64,000 nt of DNA from CAYMEK01 sp964389305 (GTDB taxonomy: Bacteria; Spirochaetota; Spirochaetia; SZUA-6; DRHE01): the NCBI GenBank assembly GCA_964389305.1, contig CAYMEK010000013.1, positions 1-64,000 of the forward strand, given 5' to 3'. Every line of letters begins with the position of its first letter. The first letter of the stretch is position 1. The translations under genes were made by a program, and so were the position numbers. Positions 51,566-59,575 of this stretch are shown piece by piece. The notes under the pieces were generated by a model. That model saw only the letters and a list, made by a program, of their open reading frames with translations. It was not told where the DNA came from and searched no databases.

Positions 51566-52759
51566 TCAGCTCTGATAGCCGCTGGCCCGGGTCTCGCCGT
51601 ACTTGCCGCCGCGTTCCTTGGCCGCGGCCCGGGTGTAGCCGCTTCCGCGGAAGGCTTCGAGGGGCTGCGGGTCCAAACCCATCTCCTCGCGCAGTTCCCG
51701 CAGCAGTGGCCTGACGTCCGTGTTATAGGCGTCCTTGAGGCACTCTTCGGCGTCCACGATCCTGCCTTCCATCCTGGCCTGACGCAAAGCTTCCCGATCT
51801 ACCAGCAGCGCTTTGGCATATCCTTCCTGGAGGGCAATCACCGACTGGATCATCTCCTCGATCTTGTTCTTGAGGTTGTGGGACTGGTCGATCATGTAGG
51901 CGACCTGGCCGGCGCCGTCGGCCAGAGCCGGATCGAAGGAGGCATCCGCCAGCTCGTTGTAGATCAGAAAAAGCTCGTAGGGATTGATACAGCCCACGGT
52001 AAGATCGTCGTCGGCAAACTTCTTGTTGTTGAAGTGGAATCCCCCCAGCTTGCCTTCGGCGAGCAGACAGGCCACGATCTGTTCAATGTTGGTGCCGAGG
52101 GGGTGGTGGCCCAAGTCGACCAGGACCTGAGCCCGGCCGCCCAGCTTGAGCGCCAGCAGGTAGGCGGTACCCCAGTCGCCGATATCGGTATGGTAGAAGG
52201 CGGGCTCGAAGAACTTGTACTCGATCAACAGCCTCATGCCGGGGCCAAGGGCCTCGTAGACCTCGGCCAGAGCCTGCTCCAGTCTGCGCTTGCGCTCCCT
52301 GAAGCTGTCCTGGCCCGGATAGCTGGTCCCGTCGGCCAGCCAGAGACTGATGATCCTGGAGCCGGTGGCTTCGGCTATATCGATGCACTCCCGAATGTGA
52401 TCGAGCGCCCGCCGCCGCACCTGCGGATCCGGATTGCATAGACTGCCGAGCCTGTATTTCTCCTCCTGAAAGAGGTTGGGGTTGATCGCCCCGATTTCCA
52501 GGCCCAGCTCTGCGGCCAGCTTTTTCACACCGGCCCAGTCCTCGCTCTTGTCCCAGGGGATATGCAGGGCCACCGAGGGACAGATCCCCGTGTACTTGTG
52601 CACCTGGGCGGCATCGGCCAGCTTTTCCTCCAGGGTGTGGGCCGCAGAGGGCTGGGCGAAAACGGCGAAGCGGGTGCCGGAATCGGCGTAGCCCCAGGAA
52701 GGCGTCTCGATGCGCTGGGCCTTGAGCGCTTCCTTTACGTTTTTGAGTTCCGGTTTCAT
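51566..52759 (-). CDS. rhaI: L-rhamnose isomerase (RhaI type)
   Basis: A 397-residue TIM-barrel isomerase of the Pseudomonas/rhizobial RhaI type, not E. coli RhaA. ETPSWGYADSGTRFAVF, LIEYKFFEPAFYHTDIGDWG, LVDLGHHPLGTNIEQI and GGFHFNNKKFADDDL contain metal and substrate residues (Glu, Asp, His). ATG 52759 is chosen where homology starts; the frame is open much further upstream but overlaps the divergent gene. A strong promoter ends 9 bases before the ATG and no ribosome site is present, predicting a leaderless mRNA. Confidence 0.92.
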   Translation of the reverse strand: MKPELKNVKEALKAQRIETPSWGYADSGTRFAVFAQPSAAHTLEEKLADAAQVHKYTGICPSVALHIPWDKSEDWAGVKKLAAELGLEIGAINPNLFQEEKYRLGSLCNPDPQVRRRALDHIRECIDIAEATGSRIISLWLADGTSYPGQDSFRERKRRLEQALAEVYEALGPGMRLLIEYKFFEPAFYHTDIGDWGTAYLLALKLGGRAQVLVDLGHHPLGTNIEQIVACLLAEGKLGGFHFNNKKFADDDLTVGCINPYELFLIYNELADASFDPALADGAGQVAYMIDQSHNLKNKIEEMIQSVIALQEGYAKALLVDREALRQARMEGRIVDAEECLKDAYNTDVRPLLRELREEMGLDPQPLEAFRGSGYTRAAAKERGGKYGETRASGYQS

Positions 52760-52768
52760 AGTGGGGTT

Positions 52769-52797
52769 ATCATATCCAGGCTGCCGGAGGTTGTCCA
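52769..52797 (-). promoter_or_regulatory. rhaI promoter, predicted leaderless transcript
   Basis: On the minus strand TGGACA (52797-52792), 17 bases, TATGAT (52774-52769), then 9 bases to the rhaI ATG. A start about 7 bases beyond the -10 leaves a leader of 0-3 bases. Confidence 0.65.
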
Positions 52798-52813
52798 GGA
52801 CAGCCGCTCCATG

Positions 52814-52857
52814 GCGGACCGGGGCGCTGCCGCGGACCGGGGCGCCGAGAGCGGACC
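52814..52857. repeat. GC-rich direct repeats between divergent promoters
   Basis: GCGGACCGGGGCGC occurs at 52814-52827 and 52832-52845 (18 bases apart), and its first seven bases again at 52851-52857. They lie midway between the rhaI promoter and the promoter of the aminotransferase, a good place for a shared regulator to bind. Confidence 0.6.
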
Positions 52858-52870
52858 CTGGCAGCTTGGC

Positions 52871-52899
52871 TTGCATAAAAGCTGCTTTCACCCTATAGT
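52871..52899 (+). promoter_or_regulatory. aminotransferase promoter, predicted leaderless transcript
   Basis: TTGCAT (52871-52876), 17 bases, TATAGT (52894-52899), then 10 bases to ATG 52910. With no ribosome site in between, a leader of only about 3 bases is predicted. Confidence 0.6.
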
Positions 52900-52909
52900 C
52901 AGCCTCGTA

Positions 52910-54334
52910 ATGGGGCCCAGGATAAAACCCAGAGACCACTCTCAGCTCCTGGCAGAGCTGGCGGCGGAATACACGCAGCGATTCCCCGTCTCCTCCTCGC
53001 TGCAGCAAAGCGCTGCCGGGGTTCTCATCGACGGGGGAAGCCACGCCCTGCGTTTGATCGATCCTTTTCCACCCAGGGTCACGGAAGCCTCGGGAGCCAG
53101 GATCACCACCGAGGACGGTCACAGCATCCTCGATTTCTGGCAGGGCCACCACGCCAACATTCTCGGGCACAACCCGGCGGTAATCACGGATGCGCTGCAG
53201 AGCTACCTGGCCGGCGGCCAGGGCCTGCAGACCGGCTTCGAGGAGCGCCTGCAGATCGAAACGGCGCAGATCATCTGCCGGCAGACCGGAATGGAGCGAG
53301 TACGCTTCACCACCAGCGGCTCTTTGGCCACGATGTATGCGATTCTGCTGGCCCGGGCTTTTACCGGCAGGGACCGGGTGATGAAGATCGGCGGCGGCTG
53401 GCACGGAGCTCAACCCTGGGGACTCGTCGGTATCGAGTATCACAACAGCGTTAAGGCAGACCGTCCGGGCTTCAGCCACTTCCAATTTACGGACACCGAG
53501 GGGCTGCCCGTCGCCATCGGTGAAGAAGTGGTGGTGACCCGGTTCAATGACGCGGATATGCTGGAAGATCATTTCCGCCGTTACGGGGACGAGACGGCCT
53601 GTTTCATCCTGGAACCCTTCCTGGGGGCCGGGGGCTGCATTGCGGCGAACTCCGAATACCTGCAAGCCGCCAGGGAACTGAGCCACCGTCACGGGACCCT
53701 GCTCATCTTCGACGAGGTGATCTCGGGCTTTCGCTTTCATGCCGGGCTGCTGGCCCAGCTGTACGATGTGCAGCCCGATCTGGCCACCATGGCTAAGATT
53801 ATCGGGGGCGGCATGCCGGTGGCGGCTGTGGCCGGACGGGCCGACATCCTGTCCCTGGCCGCCAAATCGGGCGGTGTGCGCTTCTCGGGGGGCACCTACT
53901 CGGGACATCCCGCCTGCCTTCTGGCCTCCAAGACCATGCTTCAGTATCTGGTCGAGCACGAGAAGGAGGTCTATCCCTATATCAACTCCCTGGCTGCCGA
54001 GGTCCGGCGGACCGTAGAAGGAATGTTCGCGGCCGAAGGGATCTACGCCCGCTGTACCGGCAGGGGCGACAGCGTTTTTCCAGGTGGATCGGTCAGCACG
54101 CTGGTATTTCCCTACAGTGAAGGACACCCCTGCAGCGCTCCGGAGGATGTCTTGAATCCTCACATCTGTGATGTAACGGTCTCCAACCGGGTGCTGCAGC
54201 TCGCCTTGCTTCTGGAAGACGTCCACGTGATCCACGGGTTGGGCTCGATCTCTACGGCTCACGGCCGGGAGGATATTCCGGTACTGGAACGGGCTTTTTC
54301 CCGCGTGGCCAGGCGGATCAGGTCAAGTCTTTGA
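52910..54334 (+). CDS. class III aminotransferase, glutamate-1-semialdehyde aminomutase-like
   Basis: A 474-residue PLP enzyme. RFTTSGSLATMYAILLAR, FIGGGW-like KIGGGWHGAQPW, LLIFDEVISGFRF and the PLP lysine in ATMAKIIGGGMPVAAVAGR match the HemL/class III fold; the C end is about 40 residues longer than HemL. In tetrapyrrole synthesis HemL converts glutamate semialdehyde to aminolevulinate, but no hem gene is near. The divergent rhaI suggests instead an aminotransferase in a sugar-linked or independent role. ATG 52910 is preferred since homology begins there and a promoter ends 10 bases earlier. Confidence 0.82.
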   Translation: MGPRIKPRDHSQLLAELAAEYTQRFPVSSSLQQSAAGVLIDGGSHALRLIDPFPPRVTEASGARITTEDGHSILDFWQGHHANILGHNPAVITDALQSYLAGGQGLQTGFEERLQIETAQIICRQTGMERVRFTTSGSLATMYAILLARAFTGRDRVMKIGGGWHGAQPWGLVGIEYHNSVKADRPGFSHFQFTDTEGLPVAIGEEVVVTRFNDADMLEDHFRRYGDETACFILEPFLGAGGCIAANSEYLQAARELSHRHGTLLIFDEVISGFRFHAGLLAQLYDVQPDLATMAKIIGGGMPVAAVAGRADILSLAAKSGGVRFSGGTYSGHPACLLASKTMLQYLVEHEKEVYPYINSLAAEVRRTVEGMFAAEGIYARCTGRGDSVFPGGSVSTLVFPYSEGHPCSAPEDVLNPHICDVTVSNRVLQLALLLEDVHVIHGLGSISTAHGREDIPVLERAFSRVARRIRSSL

Positions 54335-54949
54335 CGGGGAGCCCGAAAGCTGCAGGTCGAAGGCTACCAGCAGGGTCGCCAGAGCGGCTTCGGGGGGGAA
54401 AGAGCAAACCTTTCGCAGATAATCGTCGGCTTGGGCGGAAGGGCTGATGGAGACGATGTCCGTGATTCCCAGCTCTTCCTGGACCGTCTCCAGCTCCGGG
54501 AAGCCCAGGGGCGGAACGAGAAAATAGGAAGGGATTCCAGGGTTCTTGCGCCGCTCGGGAAAGATAACGAAGCTGTCGCCCACAGCAACGGTTTTTTCCG
54601 CATAGGGTTGGCGGGAGGCCAGCACCTCCTCCCCCACCACGGCGTAAACCCTACCCTCGACTTCTATACGCCAATCGCCGGGTGTCGCGTCCCCGACCTG
54701 TTCTTCCACCAGGTAGACCGTGGGCTGCGGGGGTTCCCGGAAGTGCTTGTCCTTGAGCAGGGCGAAGGCCACCTCCCGCCTGCGGACTGCAAGCACTCCC
54801 AGGTTCTTGATTGGCAGAAAAGCGACCTGCTCGTAGCGGCTTTCCAGTTCCGCCACCCGCTGCACCACTTTGCTGTCGACCCTTCTCGCGGCCACCACTC
54901 CCGGCAGCGACTTCAGGATCCGGCCGGCCGCAACCGCGCTGTCAGGCAT
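54323..54949 (-). CDS. unrecognised 208-residue protein
   Basis: ATG 54949 overlaps the ribokinase stop by 8 bases, so it is translationally coupled to it. The sequence is an alpha/beta protein without signal or membrane helices: VAFLPIKNLGVLAVRRREVAF, DWRIEVEGRVYAVVGEEVL and YFLVPPLGFPELETVQEELG. I do not recognise a family. Ends 12 bases inside the convergent aminotransferase gene. The tie to ribokinase suggests a role in nucleoside or sugar use. Confidence 0.6.
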   Translation of the reverse strand: MPDSAVAAGRILKSLPGVVAARRVDSKVVQRVAELESRYEQVAFLPIKNLGVLAVRRREVAFALLKDKHFREPPQPTVYLVEEQVGDATPGDWRIEVEGRVYAVVGEEVLASRQPYAEKTVAVGDSFVIFPERRKNPGIPSYFLVPPLGFPELETVQEELGITDIVSISPSAQADDYLRKVCSFPPEAALATLLVAFDLQLSGSPSKT

Positions 54950-55901
54950 CGGGGGCTTGCGCCTCCTTACGGCGGACAAACGCCTCGACCTCCTGCTCGG
55001 TCGGCAGGGAGGGCTGGGCGCCTAAACGGGTCACCGAAATCGCTCCGGCGGCATTGGCGAAGCGGATCGCCTGCGCCAGATTGCCGTTGCGTAGATAGTG
55101 GGCGGTCATGGCCGCGGTGAAGGCATCCCCGGCGGCGGTGCTGTCCACGGCTTGGACTCGATAGCCCGGAAAGTGGAGGGCTTGGTCCCTTTCAGGATCG
55201 AAGAGCAGGGCTCCCCGCTCCCCCAACTTGATGACGGCGAAACGGCTAGGGACCATTTCCATGAGGCGGCGGGCGGCTCGCTCGACATCCACGGCAACCC
55301 GGCACTCGATCCCCGTGATGGCCCGGGCTTCCACCTCGTTGGGGCTGATGATCTCCAGTCCCGAAAGTCTGGAGAAATCCAGCTTTCTCACCGGTCCGGC
55401 GTCGAGAATGACCGGCAGGTCGTGCTCCCTGGCCAGCTTGCACACGGCGAGCACAATGGGCTGCGGGATCTCCAGGTTGAGCATCACCGCCCTGTAGGAG
55501 CCGCTAAAGGCTCGGGCAACGTCCTCCTCCCGAATGGCCATATTGGCCCCGGCAAAGACCACAATCCGGTTGCGGCCTTCCGATTCCACCGTAATGGCGG
55601 CGAATCCGGTCTGGCTGCGGTCATCCACCTGCAAGAAACCGGCTGCCACTCCCTCCCGAACCAGGTTCTGCTTCAACGCCGGACCATGCGCATCGGCGCC
55701 GACCCTGCCCACAAAGGTCACCTCCAGGCCGAGCCGGGCTGCCGCCACCGCCTGGTTGGCGCCCTTTCCGCCGGGAACGTACGTGTATCGCCTGCCCAAC
55801 AGTGTCTCTCCACCCTCGGGCGCTCGGTCGACCTCCATCACCAGGTCCATATTTATGCTTCCCACCACGAGTACGGGAAACCGCTGCCTTCGCTCAGCCA
55901 C
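54942..55901 (-). CDS. rbsK: ribokinase (PfkB family)
   Basis: A 319-residue PfkB sugar kinase: VVGSINMDLVMEVDRAPEGGETL, PGGKGANQAVAAARLG and the catalytic DSTAAGDAFTAAM with Asp as base. GTG 55901 is preferred with GAGGAG upstream; the frame continues upstream but through CTCCTCGCTG-type short repeats. It phosphorylates ribose or a related pentose or deoxy-sugar. No ribose importer is in the window. Confidence 0.88.
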   Translation of the reverse strand: MAERRQRFPVLVVGSINMDLVMEVDRAPEGGETLLGRRYTYVPGGKGANQAVAAARLGLEVTFVGRVGADAHGPALKQNLVREGVAAGFLQVDDRSQTGFAAITVESEGRNRIVVFAGANMAIREEDVARAFSGSYRAVMLNLEIPQPIVLAVCKLAREHDLPVILDAGPVRKLDFSRLSGLEIISPNEVEARAITGIECRVAVDVERAARRLMEMVPSRFAVIKLGERGALLFDPERDQALHFPGYRVQAVDSTAAGDAFTAAMTAHYLRNGNLAQAIRFANAAGAISVTRLGAQPSLPTEQEVEAFVRRKEAQAPDA

Positions 55902-56080
55902 TCGGCGCTCCTCGCTGCTCCTCGCTGCTCCTCTGGAGTACGCCAATTCTACCCGCCGGCAGGGGAAGTTGCAACGGGACTGCCCGGATTCCGATCCTGC
56001 ATCTGCGCCCCCACTCGCAGCCCCGATTGCGGCACCTCATCCGTGCCCCCGGTGCCCGCCCGATCCTCTACTTCGGGTAA

Positions 56081-56108
56081 TTGTCTTTTTCCGGCCAATC
56101 TGTACAAT
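56081..56108 (+). promoter_or_regulatory. promoter of the bifunctional aldolase gene
   Basis: TTGTCT (56081-56086), 16 bases, TACAAT (56103-56108), about 63 bases before ATG 56172. The region 55902-56171 between divergent ribokinase and aldolase genes holds no other gene. Confidence 0.6.
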
Positions 56109-56171
56109 GATCCCACCAAGCGCTGACTGCGGCCTTCGAAGCGGCCGGGGTGAACCGCGAGGATCGAGCGA

Positions 56172-58154
56172 ATGCCGGAACGACAACTAAAAGAGCTGAT
56201 CCGCATTTCCCGTTTTTACGGAGGAGACCCGGAATTCGTGCTGGCCGGCGGGGGCAACACCTCCTTCAAGACCGGGGACTACCTTTTCGTTAAGGCCTCG
56301 GGCTTCTCCCTGGCGCAGATCGGCGAAGAGGGATTTGTCCGGATGCGCAGGGACCGGCTGGCCCAAATGTGGGAGCGAAGCTATCCAGGCGACCCTGACG
56401 CCAGGGAGGCCGGGGTCCTGGCGGATCTCCTGGCGGCCAGGGACAGCGGCGAGGAAGAAAAACGCCCCAGCGTGGAAACTCCCCTGCACAATTTCTTTTC
56501 CCAGGCCTACGTGGTCCACACTCACCCGGCCGTGGTCAACGGCCTGACCTGCTCGAAGCAGGGACAACGCTTTGCCCGTGAACTGTTCGGTGATAGGGTA
56601 CTCTGGGTGCCCACGGTCAATCCCGGTTACATCCTGGCCGCTGCGGTGCGTGCAGCCGTCCTGGAGTACCGGCAGAGGCGGGGGCACAGTCCCGATATCC
56701 TGCTGTTTCAAAATCACGGGCTGTGCATCGCAGGGGAGAGCTTAGAAGAGATACGCTCAAAAACGGACTGCGTAATGCAAACCATCGCCGAACGCCTACA
56801 GGAACGCCCCGATTTCTCGCCGGTCGACTTCGATCGCCGGCGGGCGGCCCGCCTGGCCCCGGCGCTGCGCATGCTGCTGATGGGCGAAAGCTCAGGATCT
56901 ATCCTCACCTTCCACACGGACAGGACCGTCGCCTCGTTCTTGAAAAACTCCAGAGCGTACGCCGCCCTGTCGACTTCCGTATCACCGGACCACATCGTGT
57001 ACTGCAACCACGAGCCGCTGTTCATTCCGGCCAGGGCTTCGGTCGAGGAGCAGTACGCACTGCTGACCGACGGCATAGGGGCCTACCGAAAAAGGAATGG
57101 TTTTCCTCCGAAGATCATCAGCGTCCAGGAGCTCGGAACATTCGCCTGGGGCCCCACCAAGAGGAATGCCGATATCGCGATGGCGGTATTCCAAGATGCG
57201 GTAAAGGTCGCAGTATACGCCCGCTCCTTCAGAGGAATCAGCTCTTTGCCTCCCGATCAGGTCGAGTTCATAAAAAACTGGGAAGTCGAGGCTTTCCGCA
57301 AGCGGGTAGCCTCCGGGCAGGAGCAAAGCGGGGGGATGACCGAGAAAATCGCCCTGGTCACGGGAGCGGCTCAGGGATTCGGGCTGGGCCTCGCCGAAGC
57401 CCTGGCCCGAGAGCGGGTCAATACGGTGTTGGCCGACATCAACGTTCGGTTGGCGGAGAAAAGGGCCGCCGAGCTGTCCGCAAGATACGGCAAGGAACAC
57501 GTAGGGGTCCTGGCTGTGGACCTGACCGACGAGCGTTCGGTGGAGGCGATGATCACGGACACCGTTTTGAGCTACGGCGGCCTGGACCTGCTGGTCAGCA
57601 ATGCCGGGGTTATCAAAGCGGGAGGTTTGGAGGAGCTCGACCTGGCCAGCTTCGAGCTGGTCAACCGTGTCAACTACACGGCCTACTTTCTCTGCTGCAA
57701 GCTGGCCTCCGAGCCCATGAAGATCCAGCACCGCTTCTGTCCGGATCGTTATATGGACATCGTTCAAATTAACTCCAAGTCCGGCTTAAGCGGCAGCAAG
57801 AAGAATTTCGCTTACGCGGGCAGTAAGTTCGGAGGCATCGGTCTGACCCAAAGCTTCGCACTGGAGCTGGTAGAAGACAATATCAAGGTGAACTCGATCT
57901 GTCCGGGCAACTTTTTCGACGGACCCCTGTGGTCCGATCCAAAGAAGGGGTTGTTCGTCCAGTACCTGCGGGCCGGCAAGGTACCCGGGGCCCGCAGCAT
58001 CGAAGATGTCCGGCGTTTTTACGAAGCCAAGGTCCCGATGAAGCGGGGCTGCAGCGTGGAGGACATAGCCCGCGCCCTGTTTTACCTGGTAGAGCAAACC
58101 TACGAGACAGGACAGGCGTTGCCTGTGACGGGCGGCCAAATCATGCTCAAGTAG
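56172..58154 (+). CDS. rhaEW: bifunctional rhamnulose-1-phosphate aldolase/lactaldehyde dehydrogenase
   Basis: A 660-residue fusion. Residues about 1-380 are a class II aldolase (LAGGGNTSFKTGDYLFVKASG; zinc histidines in VVHTHPAVVNG and QNHGLCI). Residues from about 389 are a short-chain dehydrogenase (ALVTGAAQGFGLGLAEALA, VSNAG, FAYAGSKFGG). It cleaves rhamnulose-1-phosphate to dihydroxyacetone phosphate and L-lactaldehyde, and the second domain oxidises lactaldehyde to lactate. This RhaEW form goes with RhaI-type isomerases. GAGG precedes the ATG and a promoter lies 63 bases upstream. Confidence 0.92.
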   Translation: MPERQLKELIRISRFYGGDPEFVLAGGGNTSFKTGDYLFVKASGFSLAQIGEEGFVRMRRDRLAQMWERSYPGDPDAREAGVLADLLAARDSGEEEKRPSVETPLHNFFSQAYVVHTHPAVVNGLTCSKQGQRFARELFGDRVLWVPTVNPGYILAAAVRAAVLEYRQRRGHSPDILLFQNHGLCIAGESLEEIRSKTDCVMQTIAERLQERPDFSPVDFDRRRAARLAPALRMLLMGESSGSILTFHTDRTVASFLKNSRAYAALSTSVSPDHIVYCNHEPLFIPARASVEEQYALLTDGIGAYRKRNGFPPKIISVQELGTFAWGPTKRNADIAMAVFQDAVKVAVYARSFRGISSLPPDQVEFIKNWEVEAFRKRVASGQEQSGGMTEKIALVTGAAQGFGLGLAEALARERVNTVLADINVRLAEKRAAELSARYGKEHVGVLAVDLTDERSVEAMITDTVLSYGGLDLLVSNAGVIKAGGLEELDLASFELVNRVNYTAYFLCCKLASEPMKIQHRFCPDRYMDIVQINSKSGLSGSKKNFAYAGSKFGGIGLTQSFALELVEDNIKVNSICPGNFFDGPLWSDPKKGLFVQYLRAGKVPGARSIEDVRRFYEAKVPMKRGCSVEDIARALFYLVEQTYETGQALPVTGGQIMLK

Positions 58155-58187
58155 CGCCGAAAAAGCGCAACTATAGGGGTGAAAGCG

Positions 58188-59456
58188 ATGAAAACACTGG
58201 CCGTGCGACTGTACGGGAAAGAAGATCTGCGCCTGGAGGAGTTCGATCTCCCGCCGCTCGAGGACGATCAGATCCTGGCCCGGGTCGTCTCCGATTCGAT
58301 CTGCATGTCCAGCTACAAGGCTGCCAAGCAGGGCGCAGAGCACAAGCGGGTGCCCAAAGACATAGAGCGGAATCCTACTATAATCGGCCACGAGTTCGCC
58401 GGGCTGATCGTGGAGGTCGGGAAGAAGTGGCGCGGGCGGTTCAAAGAGGAGTCCAAGTTCTCGATCCAGCCCGCCCTGAACTATCGGGGGAGCCTGGATG
58501 CCCCCGGCTATTCGTACAGGTACATCGGCGGCGATGCCACCTACATCATCATTCCCAATGAGGTAATGGAGATGGACTGCCTGCTCCCCTATACGGGCGA
58601 AGGATTCTTTCCCGCCTCTCTCTCCGAGCCGGTTTCATGCATCGCCGGAGCTTTTCATGCCTCCTATCACAGCGAGCAGGGCTCTTACGTTCACCACATG
58701 GGGATCAAGGAGGGAGGCAATCTCGCCCTGCTGGCCGCAGCCGGTCCTATGGGTCTGGGTGCTCTGGACTACGCCCTGCACGGCGGCCGCAGGCCGGCTC
58801 TGATCCTGCTCACCGACATCGACGACAGCCGCCTGCAGCGGGCCAGGACTTTCTTTCCCCCTGAACGATTCGCCGCAGAAGGCGTGAAGCTGGTTTTCCA
58901 CAACACCCGGGACAGCCGGGACCCTGCTGCGGACCTGATGGGCTTGAGCGACGGACAGGGATTCGATGACGCGTTCGTCTTCGCCCCGGTCGCTCCGGTG
59001 ATACAAACCGCAGACCGGATCCTGGGCAAGAACGGCTGCCTGAACTTCTTCGCCGGCCCCACGGATGCGGGGTTTAGCGCTGCGATCAACTTCTACAATG
59101 TCCACTACGGCGGCACCCATGTGGTCGGCACCACCGGAGGGAACAATGACGACATGATCGAAGCCCTGGAGATGATGTCGGCAGGCAGGATCAACCCGGC
59201 CATGATGGTAACGCACGTCGGCGGGCTGAACGCGGTGGTGGAAACGACCTTGAACCTGCCGAAGATACCCGGCGGGAAAAAGTTGATCTACACGAACATC
59301 GACATGGAGCTGACCCCGATTACCGAGCTCGGACAGAAAGCGGACGAAAACCCTTTGTTCGGGAAGCTGGCGGAGCTGGTGGAAGCCCATGACGGGCTGT
59401 GGTCCGTGGCCGCCGAGGAGTACCTGCTGGCGAACGCCAAACCCATATCCCTGTGA
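58188..59456 (+). CDS. medium-chain dehydrogenase, sorbose-1-phosphate reductase-like (SorE)
   Basis: A 422-residue MDR-superfamily protein: DSICMSSYKAAKQG and IGHEFAGLI align with the catalytic region, GGNLALLAAAGPMGLGALDYALHGG is the nucleotide fold, and VGTTGGNNDDMIEALEMM is typical of SorE-like proteins. The four-cysteine structural-zinc loop is absent. ATG 58188 follows GGGGTGA; a GTG three codons up is possible. It follows the aldolase by 33 bases and probably shares its transcript, so it may handle a sugar-phosphate or a by-product of rhamnose breakdown. Confidence 0.78.
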   Translation: MKTLAVRLYGKEDLRLEEFDLPPLEDDQILARVVSDSICMSSYKAAKQGAEHKRVPKDIERNPTIIGHEFAGLIVEVGKKWRGRFKEESKFSIQPALNYRGSLDAPGYSYRYIGGDATYIIIPNEVMEMDCLLPYTGEGFFPASLSEPVSCIAGAFHASYHSEQGSYVHHMGIKEGGNLALLAAAGPMGLGALDYALHGGRRPALILLTDIDDSRLQRARTFFPPERFAAEGVKLVFHNTRDSRDPAADLMGLSDGQGFDDAFVFAPVAPVIQTADRILGKNGCLNFFAGPTDAGFSAAINFYNVHYGGTHVVGTTGGNNDDMIEALEMMSAGRINPAMMVTHVGGLNAVVETTLNLPKIPGGKKLIYTNIDMELTPITELGQKADENPLFGKLAELVEAHDGLWSVAAEEYLLANAKPISL

Positions 59457-59575
59457 GCCTCGCGACGGGGTGAGCCCCAAAGCCGGGGGTCTCGAATCCC
59501 GACCCCAGTCTTCAGATAATTCCTGTAGAAGCCTTGAAATCTCCGGCCTTAGCATTTATAGTTCAGGGACAAGGT

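Noticed and set aside
52760..54262. Upstream extension of the rhaI frame to nearly 900 codons
   Set aside because: It is antisense to the aminotransferase gene, and RhaI homology starts at ATG 52759.
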